From an uncultured Tissierellia bacterium (lineage in GTDB: Bacteria; Bacillota; Clostridia; Tissierellales; Tissierellaceae): a stretch of 33,411 bases of DNA. Under the pieces are notes generated by a model. It was not told the DNA's origin. It made no database searches and was given only the letters and a program-made list of their open reading frames with translations. This document shows positions 24,054 through 32,937 of the stretch, one piece after another (the first letter of the stretch is position 1; every line of letters starts with the position of its first letter). The position numbers and the translations under genes were made by a program. The stretch is from assembly GCA_946402705.1 (NCBI GenBank), contig CAMIXG010000015.1, positions 1 to 33,411 of the forward strand. The letters run 5' to 3'.

Positions 24054-24110
24054 CCTAAATTAATTTTAGGGGTTAAAAAATGCCCCTAAGAAAGGATCCT
24101 CGGGGCATAA
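24054..24110 (-). promoter_or_regulatory. FMN riboswitch expression platform (terminator plus RBS hairpin)
   Basis: In the minus RNA TGCCCC (24107-24102) pairs with GGGGCA (24086-24081) ahead of a U6 tract (24080-24075), forming a terminator. Its 3' arm, read as TTAGGGG, can instead pair with CCCCTAA (24072-24066). CCTAAA (24070-24065) can also pair with TTTAGG (24059-24054), which contains the start of the Shine-Dalgarno. The three stems are mutually exclusive in order. Confidence 0.65.
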
Positions 24111-24136
24111 AAAATCATATCAAAAAAATCGATTCA

Positions 24137-24240
24137 TCTTCTTTCATCCAGACTATACTGTCGGTTTTGGAATCTAACCAAATCAACCTTTCGGCTCGCG
24201 GACTTTACCGCCGGTGAGGAGTTTCGCCTCGCCCTGAAGA
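24137..24240 (-). ncRNA. FMN riboswitch (RFN element) aptamer
   Basis: On the minus strand the conserved core is complete. It runs from the P1 strand TCTTCAGGGC through GAGGCGAAACTCCTC, ACCGGCGGTAAAGTCCGCGA, the variable arm and CCGACAGTATAGTCTGGATG to GAAAGAAGA. It binds FMN and shuts off ribU when FMN is plentiful. Confidence 0.97.
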
Positions 24241-24259
24241 TATTCTTCTTTTCGCACTC

Positions 24260-24288
24260 ATTATATTATTTATATTATTTTTTGTCAA
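24260..24288 (-). promoter_or_regulatory. Consensus sigma-A promoter of the FMN riboswitch-ribU transcript
   Basis: On the minus strand a perfect TTGACA (24288-24283) and a perfect TATAAT (24265-24260) are 17 bases apart. The predicted start point is about a dozen bases before the aptamer. Confidence 0.88.
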
Positions 24289-24317
24289 GATAATAACAAC
24301 TTATTTCTTATATACTT

Positions 24318-24539
24318 TTAGACTTTAAAAAAACTTCTTATTTTATCAATATCATAACCAGTTTGGGACTGTTTTTTATTTTGATATTTCCAGCATCTTT
24401 GTATACATCTTTCATAGTCATCCCACTCACTTGGTAGATTTCTTGATTTTCTCTTGGCTCTTACCAAAAGTGGTTCCTTATAATAATTTTTCTTTTCATT
24501 TTTCGTTTTAGGTTTTCTTAAATAATCATTATAACTCAT
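24318..24539 (-). CDS. Small unknown basic protein (73 aa)
   Basis: I do not recognise a family. An ATG seven codons upstream overlaps GAAAGGAG, which must be the ribosome binding site for the ATG used here (spacing 7), giving a protein that starts MSYNDYLRKPKTKNEKKNYY. It is lysine- and arginine-rich, with a C-terminal WDDYERCIQRCWKYQNKKQ containing two cysteines. No membrane span or signal peptide is present. It sits between the amidohydrolase gene and the FMN riboswitch promoter, with no clear terminator after it. Confidence 0.7.
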   Translation of the reverse strand: MSYNDYLRKPKTKNEKKNYYKEPLLVRAKRKSRNLPSEWDDYERCIQRCWKYQNKKQSQTGYDIDKIRSFFKV

Positions 24540-24616
24540 ATAGATACTCCTTTCGGCCATATTCTATAGGTAACTACTTGATCTAATTATCATAAATCCT
24601 GAAATTTAATTGTATC

Positions 24617-25771
24617 CTATCTTGTATAAACTATTTTTCCATCTATTATGGTATTAACCACATTATAATTAACATCCCTAAGTGGGTTTCCTTCCATAAT
24701 AACTAAATCTGCATCTTTTCCAACTTCTAAACTTCCAACCCTATCTGCTACACCAATTATTTCTGCTGGATTTATAGTTATACACCTTAAGGCTTCCATC
24801 TCATCTAGCCCTGCTCCAACTGCAAAAGCTGCGCAAAGCGGTAAGTTTTCTACTGGTATCACTGGAGAATCTGTAGTTATAGCAACCTTCATTCCAGCTT
24901 CAACTAAAATCTTTGGAGTTGTAAAGCTTGAATTTTTAAGTTCAAACTTAGTTTTGTGTCCAAAGGATGGCCCAACTATAGCTGGTTTTCCTTCCTTTAC
25001 CAAATCTTCTACTATTAAATGCCCTTCTGTGCAATGGTCTAGAGTTATATCCACATTGAATTCTTTAGCTATTCTCAAGGCTGTAAATATATCATCTGCC
25101 CTATGAGCATGTGCCTTAAGGGGTATTTCTCTCTCTATTACAGGAATCAAGGCTTCTAATTTCATATCAAATTCTGGCATATCTGAAAACCCTCTAGCCA
25201 AGTCCTTACCCTTTTTATACATTTTAGCCTTGGTTAAATATTCTCTAAGTATGGCAGCCGTAGCCATTCTAGTGCTTGGTGACTTATCTTGTGATTCATA
25301 TACTCTCTTAGGATTCTCTCCAAATGCTACCTTCATTGCAGTAGGATATTTAAGAATCATATCATCTATTCTATGTCCAAAAGTTTTTATGGCTGCAAAA
25401 GTTCCTCCTATTACATTGGCACTACCCTGCCCTGTATTTGCAACAGTCACTCCGCCTTCATATGCTGATTTAAGAGTTCCGTCCATTGGATTTATAGAGT
25501 CTATACTTCTAAGATGAGGAGTAACTGGGTCTATAGCTTCATTATAATCCTGACCTTCAAATCCTATACCCTCTTCATCTAAACCTAGATGTGAATGTGC
25601 TTCTACAAAACCTGGATATATATTTTTACCTGTCGCATCTAAGATTTCTGCATTTTCTACTTCTATATTACCGCCTATTTCCTTTATTTTTCCATCTTCT
25701 ATTAAAATATCTCCATTTTCTATAATCTCTCCAACAACTGGATATATCTTTCCATTCTTAATTAATAGCAT
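24617..25771 (-). CDS. Amidohydrolase superfamily metal-dependent hydrolase
   Basis: The 384-residue TIM-barrel hydrolase has the HxH metal ligands H59 and H61 (VEAHSHLG), H221 and H223 (KAHAHRADD), H246 (LDHCTEGH) and D301 (TTDSPVIP). The small composite beta domain is built from the two ends. It looks like the imidazolonepropionase/dipeptidase-like branch found widely in clostridia, whose substrate is mostly unassigned. AGGAGG precedes the ATG. It follows the GNAT gene after 19 bases, and the pair lies downstream of tex in one run of genes. The substrate cannot be read from the sequence. Confidence 0.88.
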   Translation of the reverse strand: MLLIKNGKIYPVVGEIIENGDILIEDGKIKEIGGNIEVENAEILDATGKNIYPGFVEAHSHLGLDEEGIGFEGQDYNEAIDPVTPHLRSIDSINPMDGTLKSAYEGGVTVANTGQGSANVIGGTFAAIKTFGHRIDDMILKYPTAMKVAFGENPKRVYESQDKSPSTRMATAAILREYLTKAKMYKKGKDLARGFSDMPEFDMKLEALIPVIEREIPLKAHAHRADDIFTALRIAKEFNVDITLDHCTEGHLIVEDLVKEGKPAIVGPSFGHKTKFELKNSSFTTPKILVEAGMKVAITTDSPVIPVENLPLCAAFAVGAGLDEMEALRCITINPAEIIGVADRVGSLEVGKDADLVIMEGNPLRDVNYNVVNTIIDGKIVYTR

Positions 25772-25790
25772 ACTTATCCTCCTAACCTAT

Positions 25791-26240
25791 CTATATGTTT
25801 TTCTCTAAATATATCATATCCTTAAGTAGGACTCCACCTTCATATATTGGTTCTTCATAATTTTTTGTAAAAAAGTCTTTTACTACAAAATAATCCTTGA
25901 AATCCATGGATTTATAAAATGGCATAGTAAGAGGACTATCTCCAGTTCCCACTATAATTTTATTAAACTTATTCTTATATTTATTCTCAATATAGGCTAT
26001 AAGTTTTTGTCCATACCCACACCTATGAAATTCTGGAAAAATTGATATATTTTTAATTTCTACAGTTGAATCATTTTTTCTTATTACTATAATTCCACCT
26101 CTTAGTCCATTATCGAATAATAGATACATTTTTCCTTCATATAAATACTTCTTGAGCATACCTTCGTCTTCATCACCAATTAAAAATAATTCCCTATACT
26201 TATCCCTATTTCTAACTTGCACAACCTCTTCTATTTTCAT
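25791..26240 (-). CDS. GNAT family N-acetyltransferase
   Basis: The 149-residue protein has the acetyl-CoA binding motif RCGYGQKLIAYIE after the beta strand NISIFPEF, and ends in a PFYKSMDFKDYFV segment typical of the fold. The substrate is unknown. The ribosome binding site before its ATG is weak (GAGTAGG), and the start lies 9 bases after the tex stop, so translation probably depends on coupling to tex. Confidence 0.82.
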   Translation of the reverse strand: MKIEEVVQVRNRDKYRELFLIGDEDEGMLKKYLYEGKMYLLFDNGLRGGIIVIRKNDSTVEIKNISIFPEFHRCGYGQKLIAYIENKYKNKFNKIIVGTGDSPLTMPFYKSMDFKDYFVVKDFFTKNYEEPIYEGGVLLKDMIYLEKNI

Positions 26241-26249
26241 GGCCTACTC

Positions 26250-28346
26250 TCATATCTCCTTCATACTTAATCCGATTCTATTTTTATCCATATCTATACT
26301 TATAATCTTTACATCTACTATATCTCCAACCTGTACAACCTCTTTTGGATGCTTAATAAACTTATTTGATAGTTGAGATATATGCACTAAACCATCTTCT
26401 GTAACACCTATATCTACAAAAGCACCAAAATCCACTACATTTCTGATTGTTCCCTTTACAACCATGCCTTCTTTTAAATCTTCTATCTTAAGAACATCTT
26501 GACGAAGAATTGGTTTCATACTATCTTCCCTAGGGTCTCTACCTGGTTTTTCAAGCTCTTTTATTATATCTTCAAGTGTTGGTATTCCAACTTCCAATTT
26601 TTCAGATACCTCTTCTATATTTACTGTCTTATAGTCCATATCTAAAAGTTTTTTTGCAACATCATAAGACTCTGGATGGACTCCTGTATTATCTAATATG
26701 TTTTTAGATTCAGGTATTCTCAAGAAACCTGCACACTGAACATAAGTCTTTGGTCCCAGCCCTTTTACTTTTAATAACTGTTTTCTATCCTCAAAACTTC
26801 CAATTTCATTTCTATGCTCATATATATTATTAGCTATTTTTTTAGATACTCCTGATACATAAGATAATAATGATGTACTGGCAGTATTTAAATTTACACC
26901 AACAGTATTTACTGAGTCTTCAACTACTGCTGATAAAGATTCATCTAGTTTCTTTTGATTTAAATCATGTTGGTATTGACCTACACCTATGTGTTTTGGC
27001 TCTATTTTTACAAGCTCTGCCAAAGGATCTTGTAATCTTCTACCAATTGAAATCGCTCCCCTTATAGATACATCTAGGTCAGGAAATTCTTCTCTGGCTA
27101 CATCTGAGGCAGAATATATTGAGGCTCCTGCCTCACTTACTATAATGTAGGATACTTCTTCATCCACTTCTCCTATAAGTTCTGCTACAATAAGTTCTGT
27201 TTCTCTTGATGCTGTACCGTTTCCTATAGATATTATATCTACCTTATGTTTCTTTATTAGAGCTTTCAAAGTTTTTTTACTACCTTCTATATCATTTCTA
27301 GGCTCTGTTGGATAGATTACACCATATTCTTTAAGTGTTCCAAACTTATCCATAACTGCCACTTTACATCCTGTTCTAAAGCCTGGATCTATAGCTAGTA
27401 CATTCTTATCCTTAAGTGGTGCTTGTAGTAGTAAAGGTTCTAAATTAAGAGCAAAAACTTTTATAGCTTCCTCTTCGGCCACTTCTGTAAGTGTATTTCT
27501 TATCTCTCTTTCTATAGATGGAAATAATAATCTTCCATATCCATCTTCTATGGCTTCTCCATAATATAAGCTTAAAGTATTATCTTCTTTTGCTAGGGAA
27601 GAGCTTAGACTCTCTCCCATATCAAAGCCTGGTATTTCTATTGCTACTTTAAGTAGTTTATCTTTTTCTCCCCTATTTATAGCTAAAACTCTATGGTTTG
27701 CTATAGATTTTATTGGTTCACTAAAATTATAGTACATTTCGTATACAGACTTTTCTTTTTCATCTACAGCCTTAGTAAATAGGACACCATTTTTTAAAAA
27801 TAAATTTCTAACCCTGTCCCTTATACTTGGATCATCTGATATTATTTCAGCTATTATATCCTTTGCTCCATTTATAGCATCTTCTACATTCATTACTTCT
27901 TTTTCTTCATCTATGTATTTTTCTGCCTCTTTGATAAAGTCGTCTACTGACATTTTTCCCTCAAGTATTAAATTTGATAGTGGCTCTAAGCCTTTTTCCT
28001 TGGCTATTATGGCCCTAGTTCTTCTCTTAGGTCTAAAAGGTCTATATAAATCATCTATTTTTTGCAAAGTTTCAGATTTTATTATCTCTGCCCTTAGCTC
28101 TTCTGTAAGGTTTCCTTGCTCATCTATAAGTCTTATTACTTCTTCTTTTCTTTCTTCTAAGTTTCTAAGATATTCAAGCCTTTGAGATAAATCCCTAATA
28201 ACGATATCTTCCAAAGTACCAGTTTGTTCTTTTCTATATCTTGCTATAAAAGGTATGGTGTTTCCTTCATCTAAAAGTTTTACTGTATTTTCAACTTGAG
28301 ATACTTTTAAGTTCAATTCTCCTGCTATTTTTTTTATAATATCCAT
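26250..28346 (-). CDS. tex: RNA-binding transcription accessory protein Tex
   Basis: The protein has 698 residues from the chosen ATG. Domains in order are a helical N-terminus (NTIPFIARYRKEQTGTLED), a YqgF-like RNase H fold (LAIDPGFRTGCKVAVMD, about 320-440), helix-hairpin-helix segments (LLSYVSGVSKKIANNIYEHR, LLKVKGLGPKTYVQCAGFL) and a C-terminal S1 domain (VDFGAFVDIGVTEDGLVHIS). Tex acts on nucleic acids in transcription. An ATG three codons earlier directly abuts AAAAAGGA and cannot use it; the chosen ATG has a spacing of 9. Confidence 0.95.
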   Translation of the reverse strand: MDIIKKIAGELNLKVSQVENTVKLLDEGNTIPFIARYRKEQTGTLEDIVIRDLSQRLEYLRNLEERKEEVIRLIDEQGNLTEELRAEIIKSETLQKIDDLYRPFRPKRRTRAIIAKEKGLEPLSNLILEGKMSVDDFIKEAEKYIDEEKEVMNVEDAINGAKDIIAEIISDDPSIRDRVRNLFLKNGVLFTKAVDEKEKSVYEMYYNFSEPIKSIANHRVLAINRGEKDKLLKVAIEIPGFDMGESLSSSLAKEDNTLSLYYGEAIEDGYGRLLFPSIEREIRNTLTEVAEEEAIKVFALNLEPLLLQAPLKDKNVLAIDPGFRTGCKVAVMDKFGTLKEYGVIYPTEPRNDIEGSKKTLKALIKKHKVDIISIGNGTASRETELIVAELIGEVDEEVSYIIVSEAGASIYSASDVAREEFPDLDVSIRGAISIGRRLQDPLAELVKIEPKHIGVGQYQHDLNQKKLDESLSAVVEDSVNTVGVNLNTASTSLLSYVSGVSKKIANNIYEHRNEIGSFEDRKQLLKVKGLGPKTYVQCAGFLRIPESKNILDNTGVHPESYDVAKKLLDMDYKTVNIEEVSEKLEVGIPTLEDIIKELEKPGRDPREDSMKPILRQDVLKIEDLKEGMVVKGTIRNVVDFGAFVDIGVTEDGLVHISQLSNKFIKHPKEVVQVGDIVDVKIISIDMDKNRIGLSMKEI

Positions 28347-28399
28347 TTTTTTCATTCCTTTTTATTTTATCTAATTATATATGAACATTTGATAAGAAA

Positions 28400-28421
28400 G
28401 ACCCTTTCACTTGAAAGGGTC
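28400..28421 (-). terminator. Intrinsic terminator after prfB
   Basis: Perfect 9-base arms GACCCTTTC and GAAAGGGTC flank an ACTT loop. The U-tract in the minus direction is interrupted (TTTCTT), so read-through into tex is possible. Confidence 0.7.
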
Positions 28422-28427
28422 ATAGTT

Positions 28428-29538
28428 TTATTTTTTGTTAGCTGCTTGCATCAAATACTCTTTTATAAAATCATCTATATCTCCATCCATTACCCTATCC
28501 ACATTACCAACTTCATAGTTAGTTCTATGGTCTTTAACCATGCTGTATGGATGAAGCACATAAGATTTTATCTGACTACCCCATGCTATTTGTGAGTACT
28601 GTCCTTGTATATCTTCTATAGCTTCTTTTTGTTCTTCTTCTTGTATCTGTACCAATTTAGACTTAAGCATATTCATAGCAGTTTCCCTATTACTATGCTG
28701 ACTTCTCTCATTTTGGCACTGCACTACTACTCCAGTTGGGATATGTGTTATCCTAACTGCTGAATCAGTAGTATTAACATGCTGTCCTCCAGCTCCACTT
28801 GCTCTGTAAGTATCTATTTTTAAATCTGAAGGATTTATTTCAATCTCTGTATCTGTAGTTAGTTCTGGAAATACATCTAAACTTGCAAAAGAAGTATGTC
28901 TTTTAGCTGCTGAATCAAATGGAGATATTCTTACCAACCTATGAACACCTTTTTCCGCCTTTAGGTATCCGTAAGCATTATATCCACTTATTTTTAAAGT
29001 TACAGATTTTATACCACCTTCAGATGCAGTTATTAAATCTAAGGTTTCCACCTTAAACCCTTTTCGCTCTGCCCATCTAGTGTACAATCTAAGGAGCATA
29101 CCAGCCCAGTCCTGTGCTTCAAGCCCACCTGCACCTGAGTTTATAGCGACTATAGCATTATTGTTATCATATTCTCCAGAAAAAAGTGTATGAAGTTTTA
29201 AACTATCTACTCTTTTATCCAAAGTTTTTATAATATCCTTAACTTCTTCATAGGCATCCTCATCTTTTTCTTCAAAAGCCAGTTCTAAAAGCATTTGTGT
29301 ATCTTCTATTTCTTCTATCAGTTCTTCATAAGTTTCTATCTCTTTTGCCAAGGTATTTATCTCCTGCATTATTCCTTGAGCCTTATCACTATCATTCCAA
29401 AAATCTTCCTTGATAGTTTCTTTATCTAATTCTGATTTTCTTTCTCTTAGACTAGGTATGTCAAAGAGACACCCCCATCTTCTCAGTTTCTGACTTTAAA
29501 TTAGATATCTCTACTTGTTCTGCATGTATCGAATCCAT
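28428..29538 (-). CDS. prfB: Peptide chain release factor 2 (programmed +1 frameshift)
   Basis: RF2 of 369 residues, made from two frames. Translation starts at 29538 and reads 25 codons to CTT (29466-29464), then meets an in-frame TGA (29463-29461). A +1 slip at CTTTGAC continues as GAC (29462-29460) to the stop at 28428. The Shine-Dalgarno-like GGGGGTG lies three bases before CTT, the classic stimulator. The protein has the SPF stop-codon recognition motif (RISPFDSAAKRH) and the GGQ peptidyl-hydrolysis motif (GAGGQHVNTTDSAVR). RF2 reads UGA and UAA and controls its own synthesis through the UGA. The first ATG lies 7 bases after the secA stop, so secA and prfB form an operon. Confidence 0.96.
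29458..29476 (-). promoter_or_regulatory. RF2 programmed frameshift signal
   Basis: The minus strand reads GGGGGTG, TCT, CTT, TGA, C. The slippery CTT, the in-frame TGA with a following C, and the upstream Shine-Dalgarno-like sequence at the standard spacing are all present. Confidence 0.95.
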
Positions 29539-29545
29539 ACTATCC

Positions 29546-32284
29546 CTACTTTCTACCACAACATTGTTTATATTTTTTACCGCTTCCACATGGGCAAGCG
29601 TCATTTCTTCCTATTTCTTCTTCTTTTTTAACGAAAGTTTTCACATTCACTTCTCCAGCATCTAAAGGATCTGCAACTCTTTTTCTTTCCATATTTTCCT
29701 GTTTAGCAACATGGAATAAAAGCTTAACAGTATCTTCTGATATACTGTGATTCATTTCTTCAAACATATCAAAACCTTCCATTTGATATGCCATAACTGG
29801 ATCTTTTTGACCCATAGCTCTAAGACCTATACCTTGTTTTAATTGGTCCATAGCGTCTATATGATCCATCCATTTAGTATCTACAACTTGAAGAAGTACT
29901 ATTCTTTCAAGCTCTCTGATTTCTTCTTCTTCAAATTCTTTTTCTTTTTCTTCATAAAGTCTTGCCATTTCATCTTTTAAATCTTTAACTAAAGATTCTT
30001 TAGTCATAGTTTTTAAGTCTAATTTAGATATAAATTCTGGCTCTATAGTAAAGATATCTCTTATATATATGCTAAGTCCATTTAAATCCCATTCTTCTGG
30101 TAAGCTAAGTCCCATTGCATATTGTTCTACTGCTGAAGATATGATATTTTCTCCCATAGATAATATATAATCTCTAAGGTTTTCACCTTGTAATACTCTT
30201 CTTCTTTCTTCATAGATTATTTTTCTTTGAGTATTCATAACATCATCATACTTTAATACATGCTTTCTAGATGCAAAATGTTGACCTTCAACTTTTTTCT
30301 GCGCTCCTTCAATTGCACGAGTTAACATACCATGTTCTAAAACTTCATCTTCTGGTAGGTTAAGTTTGCTTATAGAAGATGCCATTCTTTCTCCACCAAA
30401 TAATCTCATTAAATCGTCATCTAATCCTACATAGAATCTTGAAGAACCTGGATCTCCCTGTCTACCAGAACGACCTCTAAGCTGATTGTCAATCCTTCTT
30501 GATTCATGTCTTTCAGTACCAATTATATGAAGCCCACCAGCTTCTATAACCTTTTTATTTTCTTCATCAGTAATCTTTTTAAACTCTTCATAATATTGTT
30601 TATAAAGTTCTCTAGCTTCCAATACCTCTTCATTATCGCCTTCATATAAACCTTCTGAATAAGCTATGGCTTCTTCTGAAAAACCTTTTTTCTTTAATTC
30701 ATGTTTAGCTAAAAAGTCTGGGTTACCTCCAAGTACGATATCAGTACCCCTACCAGCCATATTTGTAGCTATAGTAACTGATCCAAATCTACCAGCTTGA
30801 GCTACTATCTCTGCCTCTCTATCATGTTGCTTAGCATTTAAGACTTCATGTTTAACACCAGCTTTTTTCAAGTGTTTTGAAATAAGTTCTGATTTTTCTA
30901 TAGATATAGTACCAACTAAAACTGGTTGGCCTTTTTTGTTTAACTCTATAACTTCATCTACTACTGCCTGAACCTTGTACTCTTCTTTTGAGTATACTGA
31001 ATCTGGATAATCAATCCTAGCAACTGGCTCATTTGTTGGTATTTCAACCACATCCATATTGTAGATTTCTCTAAATTCAGCTTCTTCAGTCATGGCAGTA
31101 CCTGTCATACCTGATAATTTTTCATACATTCTAAAGTAATTTTGGAATGTTATTGTAGCTAATGTTTTAGATTCACTCTTAACATTTAGGTTTTCCTTAG
31201 CTTCTATAGCTTGGTGCAATCCATCACTATATCTTCTACCCTGCATAAGTCTACCTGTAAACTCATCTACTATTAAAACTTCTCCATCTTGAACTACATA
31301 GTCTATATCTTTTTTCATTATAGTTCTAGCCTTAAGAGCTTGGTTCATGTGATGAGATATTTCCATATTATCCAAATCAGATAAATTTTCTATATTAAAG
31401 TAAGATTCTGTTTTCTTAACACCTTTATCAGTTAAAGTTGCAGATTTTGCCTTTTCATCAACTAAAAAGTCTACAGTTTCTTCCTTTACTTCCCTATCAA
31501 AATCAAAAGGATCAACCTTTGTTTCACTCACATCAAGAATTCTAAAGCTAAGTGTATTTACAAAAGCTGCAGCTTTTTGATACATAGATGTAGATTTATC
31601 TCCTGCTCCAGATATTATAAGGGGAGTTCTAGCCTCATCTATTAAGATACTGTCAACCTCATCCACTATACAGTAGAATAAATCTCTTTGTACCATTTCT
31701 TCCTTATAGATAACCATATTATCTCTTAGATAATCGAAACCATATTCATTATTTGTACCATAAGTTATATCACAATTATAAGCGTCTCTTCTCTCATCAT
31801 TTGTAATACCATGTATAATACAACCTGTAGTAAGTCCTAAAAATTCATATAGTTTTCCCATTACTTCGCTATCCCTTTGAGCTAAGTAATCATTTACAGT
31901 TACAACATGTACACCTTTTCCAACTAAAGCATTTAAATATGCTGGAAGTGTAGCTACTAAAGTTTTACCTTCACCAGTTCTCATCTCTGCGATTCTTCCT
32001 TGGTGTAAAACTATACCCCCAATTAATTGTACTTTGAAATGTCTAAGTCCAGACACTCTCACAGATGCTTCTCTAACTACTGCAAATGCTTCAGGTAAAA
32101 TACTATCTAAGCTTTCACCTTTTTCTAATCTAGCTTTAAATTCACTTGTTTTATTTCTAAGTTCAATATCAGAAAGTTTCTGCATACTTGGTTCTAATGA
32201 TTCTATTTTATCAACAGTTCCCATCATTTTTTTGATTTCTCTATTGCTATAAGTACCAAATATTTTTTCAAACAAACTTGGCAT
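29546..32284 (-). CDS. secA: Preprotein translocase ATPase SecA
   Basis: The 912-residue motor drives secretion through SecYEG. It has Walker [14 protein letters not shown], the DEAD-type [16 protein letters not shown], the nucleotide-domain-2 segment [25 protein letters not shown] (written here only as its position, about residue 595-620, with key residues R, G and Q), and a C-terminal zinc site [14 protein letters not shown] for SecB-type or ribosome contacts. A GTG four codons earlier lies inside AAAGGTGG, so the ATG at [10 protein letters not shown] (spacing 8) is the start. It has its own promoter and is followed closely by prfB. Confidence 0.97.
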   Translation of the reverse strand: MPSLFEKIFGTYSNREIKKMMGTVDKIESLEPSMQKLSDIELRNKTSEFKARLEKGESLDSILPEAFAVVREASVRVSGLRHFKVQLIGGIVLHQGRIAEMRTGEGKTLVATLPAYLNALVGKGVHVVTVNDYLAQRDSEVMGKLYEFLGLTTGCIIHGITNDERRDAYNCDITYGTNNEYGFDYLRDNMVIYKEEMVQRDLFYCIVDEVDSILIDEARTPLIISGAGDKSTSMYQKAAAFVNTLSFRILDVSETKVDPFDFDREVKEETVDFLVDEKAKSATLTDKGVKKTESYFNIENLSDLDNMEISHHMNQALKARTIMKKDIDYVVQDGEVLIVDEFTGRLMQGRRYSDGLHQAIEAKENLNVKSESKTLATITFQNYFRMYEKLSGMTGTAMTEEAEFREIYNMDVVEIPTNEPVARIDYPDSVYSKEEYKVQAVVDEVIELNKKGQPVLVGTISIEKSELISKHLKKAGVKHEVLNAKQHDREAEIVAQAGRFGSVTIATNMAGRGTDIVLGGNPDFLAKHELKKKGFSEEAIAYSEGLYEGDNEEVLEARELYKQYYEEFKKITDEENKKVIEAGGLHIIGTERHESRRIDNQLRGRSGRQGDPGSSRFYVGLDDDLMRLFGGERMASSISKLNLPEDEVLEHGMLTRAIEGAQKKVEGQHFASRKHVLKYDDVMNTQRKIIYEERRRVLQGENLRDYILSMGENIISSAVEQYAMGLSLPEEWDLNGLSIYIRDIFTIEPEFISKLDLKTMTKESLVKDLKDEMARLYEEKEKEFEEEEIRELERIVLLQVVDTKWMDHIDAMDQLKQGIGLRAMGQKDPVMAYQMEGFDMFEEMNHSISEDTVKLLFHVAKQENMERKRVADPLDAGEVNVKTFVKKEEEIGRNDACPCGSGKKYKQCCGRK

Positions 32285-32331
32285 CTTTTTTACCACCTTT
32301 CATTTAGACTCTCAGTCCACTTATCCATACA

Positions 32332-32360
32332 ATTCTATCACTTATACATATATCTTTCAA
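32332..32360 (-). promoter_or_regulatory. Promoter of the secA-prfB operon
   Basis: On the minus strand TTGAAA (32360-32355) and TAGAAT (32337-32332) are 17 bases apart, about 48 bases before the secA ATG. Each hexamer has one mismatch to consensus. Confidence 0.75.
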
Positions 32361-32391
32361 GAAATGACATACTAATTTAATATTATCAAAT

Positions 32392-32427
32392 AAAAAAGCA
32401 AGTAGATATTTTTTACCATCTACTTGC
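32392..32427 (-). terminator. Intrinsic terminator after thiW
   Basis: Perfect 10-base arms GCAAGTAGAT (32398-32407) and ATCTACTTGC (32418-32427) flank a 10-base loop. The A-run at 32392-32397 gives a U6 tract in the minus RNA. Confidence 0.88.
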
Positions 32428-32445
32428 CTTTATATTTTATACTTT

Positions 32446-32937
32446 TTATATCTTATTTTTATTTAAAATTCTATCAAAATCTATATATTTTATTAAAAAA
32501 TATGCAAAAAAACTTCCCACAACACTACTAATCAAAAAAGGATATATAAAAGCCAGTCCCATTATCTTATTTTTAAAAATTATTTTTACTAGATAATATG
32601 ACACTAAGCTTCCCAAAATACCAGTTCCAAAAATTTCTCCAGCTATGGCAAATTTTATACTCTTGCTGTAAGTGAAAATAACTCCTGCTAAAAAACCTCC
32701 AATCATACTTCCTGGAAAGGCTAAAATACTACCAATCCCCAAAATATTTCTAATCAGGGATATTGTAAAGGCTACCAAGACTGCATATGTTGGCCCAAGT
32801 GTTACTGCTGCCACTACATTTATAGTATGTTGTGCAAAAAAACATTTAGAGACTCCAACTGGAATGTAAAGCATACTACCTAATAAAACCCCTATAGCTA
32901 TTAAAACCGAAGCCAGGGTCAATTTCCTAGTCTTCAT
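32446..32937 (-). CDS. thiW: Thiamine-related ECF transporter S component ThiW
   Basis: The 163-residue membrane protein with about five or six spans has the ThiW pattern near its start ([23 protein letters not shown] split over residues 20-42, with [12 protein letters not shown] following). ThiW is thought to bring in the thiazole precursor (hydroxyethylthiazole) through the shared ECF module. It overlaps the 3' end of thiC by 11 bases, which supports a thiamine role. A terminator follows. Confidence 0.9.
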   Translation of the reverse strand: MKTRKLTLASVLIAIGVLLGSMLYIPVGVSKCFFAQHTINVVAAVTLGPTYAVLVAFTISLIRNILGIGSILAFPGSMIGGFLAGVIFTYSKSIKFAIAGEIFGTGILGSLVSYYLVKIIFKNKIMGLAFIYPFLISSVVGSFFAYFLIKYIDFDRILNKNKI

